A stretch of DNA of 5,109 nt, from NCBI GenBank assembly GCA_005778315.1, contig SXOW01000487.1, positions 1 through 5,109 on the forward strand, in the 5' to 3' direction. Source of the DNA: Acidobacteriota bacterium (lineage in GTDB: Bacteria > Acidobacteriota > Vicinamibacteria > Vicinamibacterales > UBA8438). Made by a program: the position numbers and the translations under genes. The first letter of the stretch is position 1, and every line of letters begins with the position of its first letter. Shown piece after piece: positions 4,435 through 5,109 of the stretch. The notes beneath the pieces are model-generated. The model had not been told where the DNA came from, searched no databases, and saw only the letters and a program-made list of their open reading frames with translations.

Positions 4435-5109
4435 CTACGGGTTGATGTTGACCAGCCCCTGGGTCTGCGTTGCGGTGCCGTCGAACGCGACCGCCGTCAC
4501 CGTAACGGTCCGCGTGAAGCCTTTGTCCAGGAGGCCGTAAGCGAAGGTGGTCGTCCGTCCCGTCGTACTCGCGCTGCTCCCGCCATCATCACCGAAGATC
4601 CAGTCGTATCGTATGATCACCACGCTGGCAGGGCTGACGGTGGCGGTGAACGTCACCGGTTGACCGGCATTCGCGGTCAGTGGATTGATGTTCAGCGTCA
4701 CCTCGATGACCAGTGGCACGACGACCAGGGTCAATTGGCTCGACCCGCGCACACCCTCGACCGTCGTAGCGGTCACGGTCACCGTCCGCCTCCCGGCCGT
4801 GGTATAGACGTGGTTCACCGTGGTACCGCTCGTGGTCGCCGACGCTCCGTCACCGAAGTCCCAATCGAAGCGCTCGATCGGCACCGCGCTCCCGGCGACG
4901 GTGGCGGTGAAGCTCACGACTTCGTCGACCGTTCCGGTGGTCGGGCTGACCGAAATGTTCACGTTCAGCGGCACCGCCGGGACGACGCGAACCACCGCGG
5001 AGGTGCTCACTCTCTCACCGCTCGCATCGACGAGCGTGACCACCGCAGTGAAGGTCCCCGCGGTCCGGTAGACGTGGGTCACCGACGTGGTGCCAGTCAA
5101 GTTCCCCAG
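4435..5109 (-). CDS. PKD-repeat protein, C-terminal end (continues past the right edge)
   Basis: The minus-strand frame is open from the window edge to a TAG at 4437-4435, so this is the last 224 residues of a longer protein. It consists of tandem PKD (Ig-like beta-sandwich) repeats: the end of one (THVYRTAGTFTAVVTLVDASG), a complete one with the classic FDWDFGDG (residues 81-88 of the visible part) and VNHVYTTAGRRTVTV, and a last, degenerate one with YDWIFGDDGG (168-177) and FAYGLLDKGFTRTVTV. Repeats are joined by short Pro/Val linkers. Such repeats usually mediate protein or carbohydrate contacts in extracellular proteins. No catalytic domain, sorting signal or transmembrane anchor follows the last repeat: the protein ends in NINP. 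An upstream TTG at 5100 is not the start, since the frame continues beyond it. The function of the whole protein cannot be told from this part. Confidence 0.88.
   Translation of the reverse strand: MGNLTGTTSVTHVYRTAGTFTAVVTLVDASGERVSTSAVVRVVPAVPLNVNISVSPTTGTVDEVVSFTATVAGSAVPIERFDWDFGDGASATTSGTTVNHVYTTAGRRTVTVTATTVEGVRGSSQLTLVVVPLVIEVTLNINPLTANAGQPVTFTATVSPASVVIIRYDWIFGDDGGSSASTTGRTTTFAYGLLDKGFTRTVTVTAVAFDGTATQTQGLVNINP

Noticed and set aside
4435..5109. DNA-level tandem repeats in the PKD region
   Set aside because: The repeats are clear at the protein level but diverged in nucleotide sequence. I saw no long exact copies that would suggest recent duplication.

Overview
The window looks like a piece of a chromosome from a high-GC, free-living bacterium, probably Gram-negative. 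Coding regions are tightly packed, codon third positions are strongly G/C, and nothing phage-like, IS-like or CRISPR-like is visible. The mix of a murQ-type etherase, a GHL10-type putative glycoside hydrolase with a Sec signal and a secreted-looking PKD-repeat protein would fit Acidobacteriota (for example Vicinamibacteria-like lineages). That assignment is a guess from gene content, not a measurement.

Layout. (1) Bases 1-512, minus strand: the N-terminal ~40% of homoserine dehydrogenase (hom), running off the left edge. (2) Bases 513-853: a 341-bp divergent intergenic region. It carries a good sigma70-type promoter pointing right. Pointing left, in the hom leader, it carries a strong intrinsic terminator (563-586 plus nine T on the minus strand) with a competing antiterminator pairing upstream of it. 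This looks like a transcription attenuator. (3) Bases 854-4374, plus strand: four closely spaced or overlapping genes that look like one operon: murQ (MurNAc-6-phosphate etherase), a secreted GHL10-like putative glycoside hydrolase, a 65-aa two-helix membrane protein, and a serine hydrolase of the beta-lactamase/AmiE/YfeW class. (4) Bases 4375-4434: a 60-bp convergent gap with a GC-rich hairpin. (5) Bases 4435-5109, minus strand: the C-terminal end of a PKD-repeat protein that enters from the right edge.

How the genes may work together. MurQ removes the lactyl ether from MurNAc-6-phosphate, a dedicated step of peptidoglycan recycling. In Bacillus, murQ sits with glycosidase genes and with a beta-lactamase-fold amidase gene (amiE). 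Here a GHL10-like hydrolase and a beta-lactamase-fold hydrolase hold comparable positions, so the operon is plausibly a variant cell-wall recycling or muropeptide-trimming cluster. The kinase or PTS that would make MurNAc-6-phosphate and a recognisable NagZ or NamZ are not in the window. The small membrane protein is the unexplained member. Hom belongs to the unrelated aspartate-family amino acid pathway and shares only the intergenic region.
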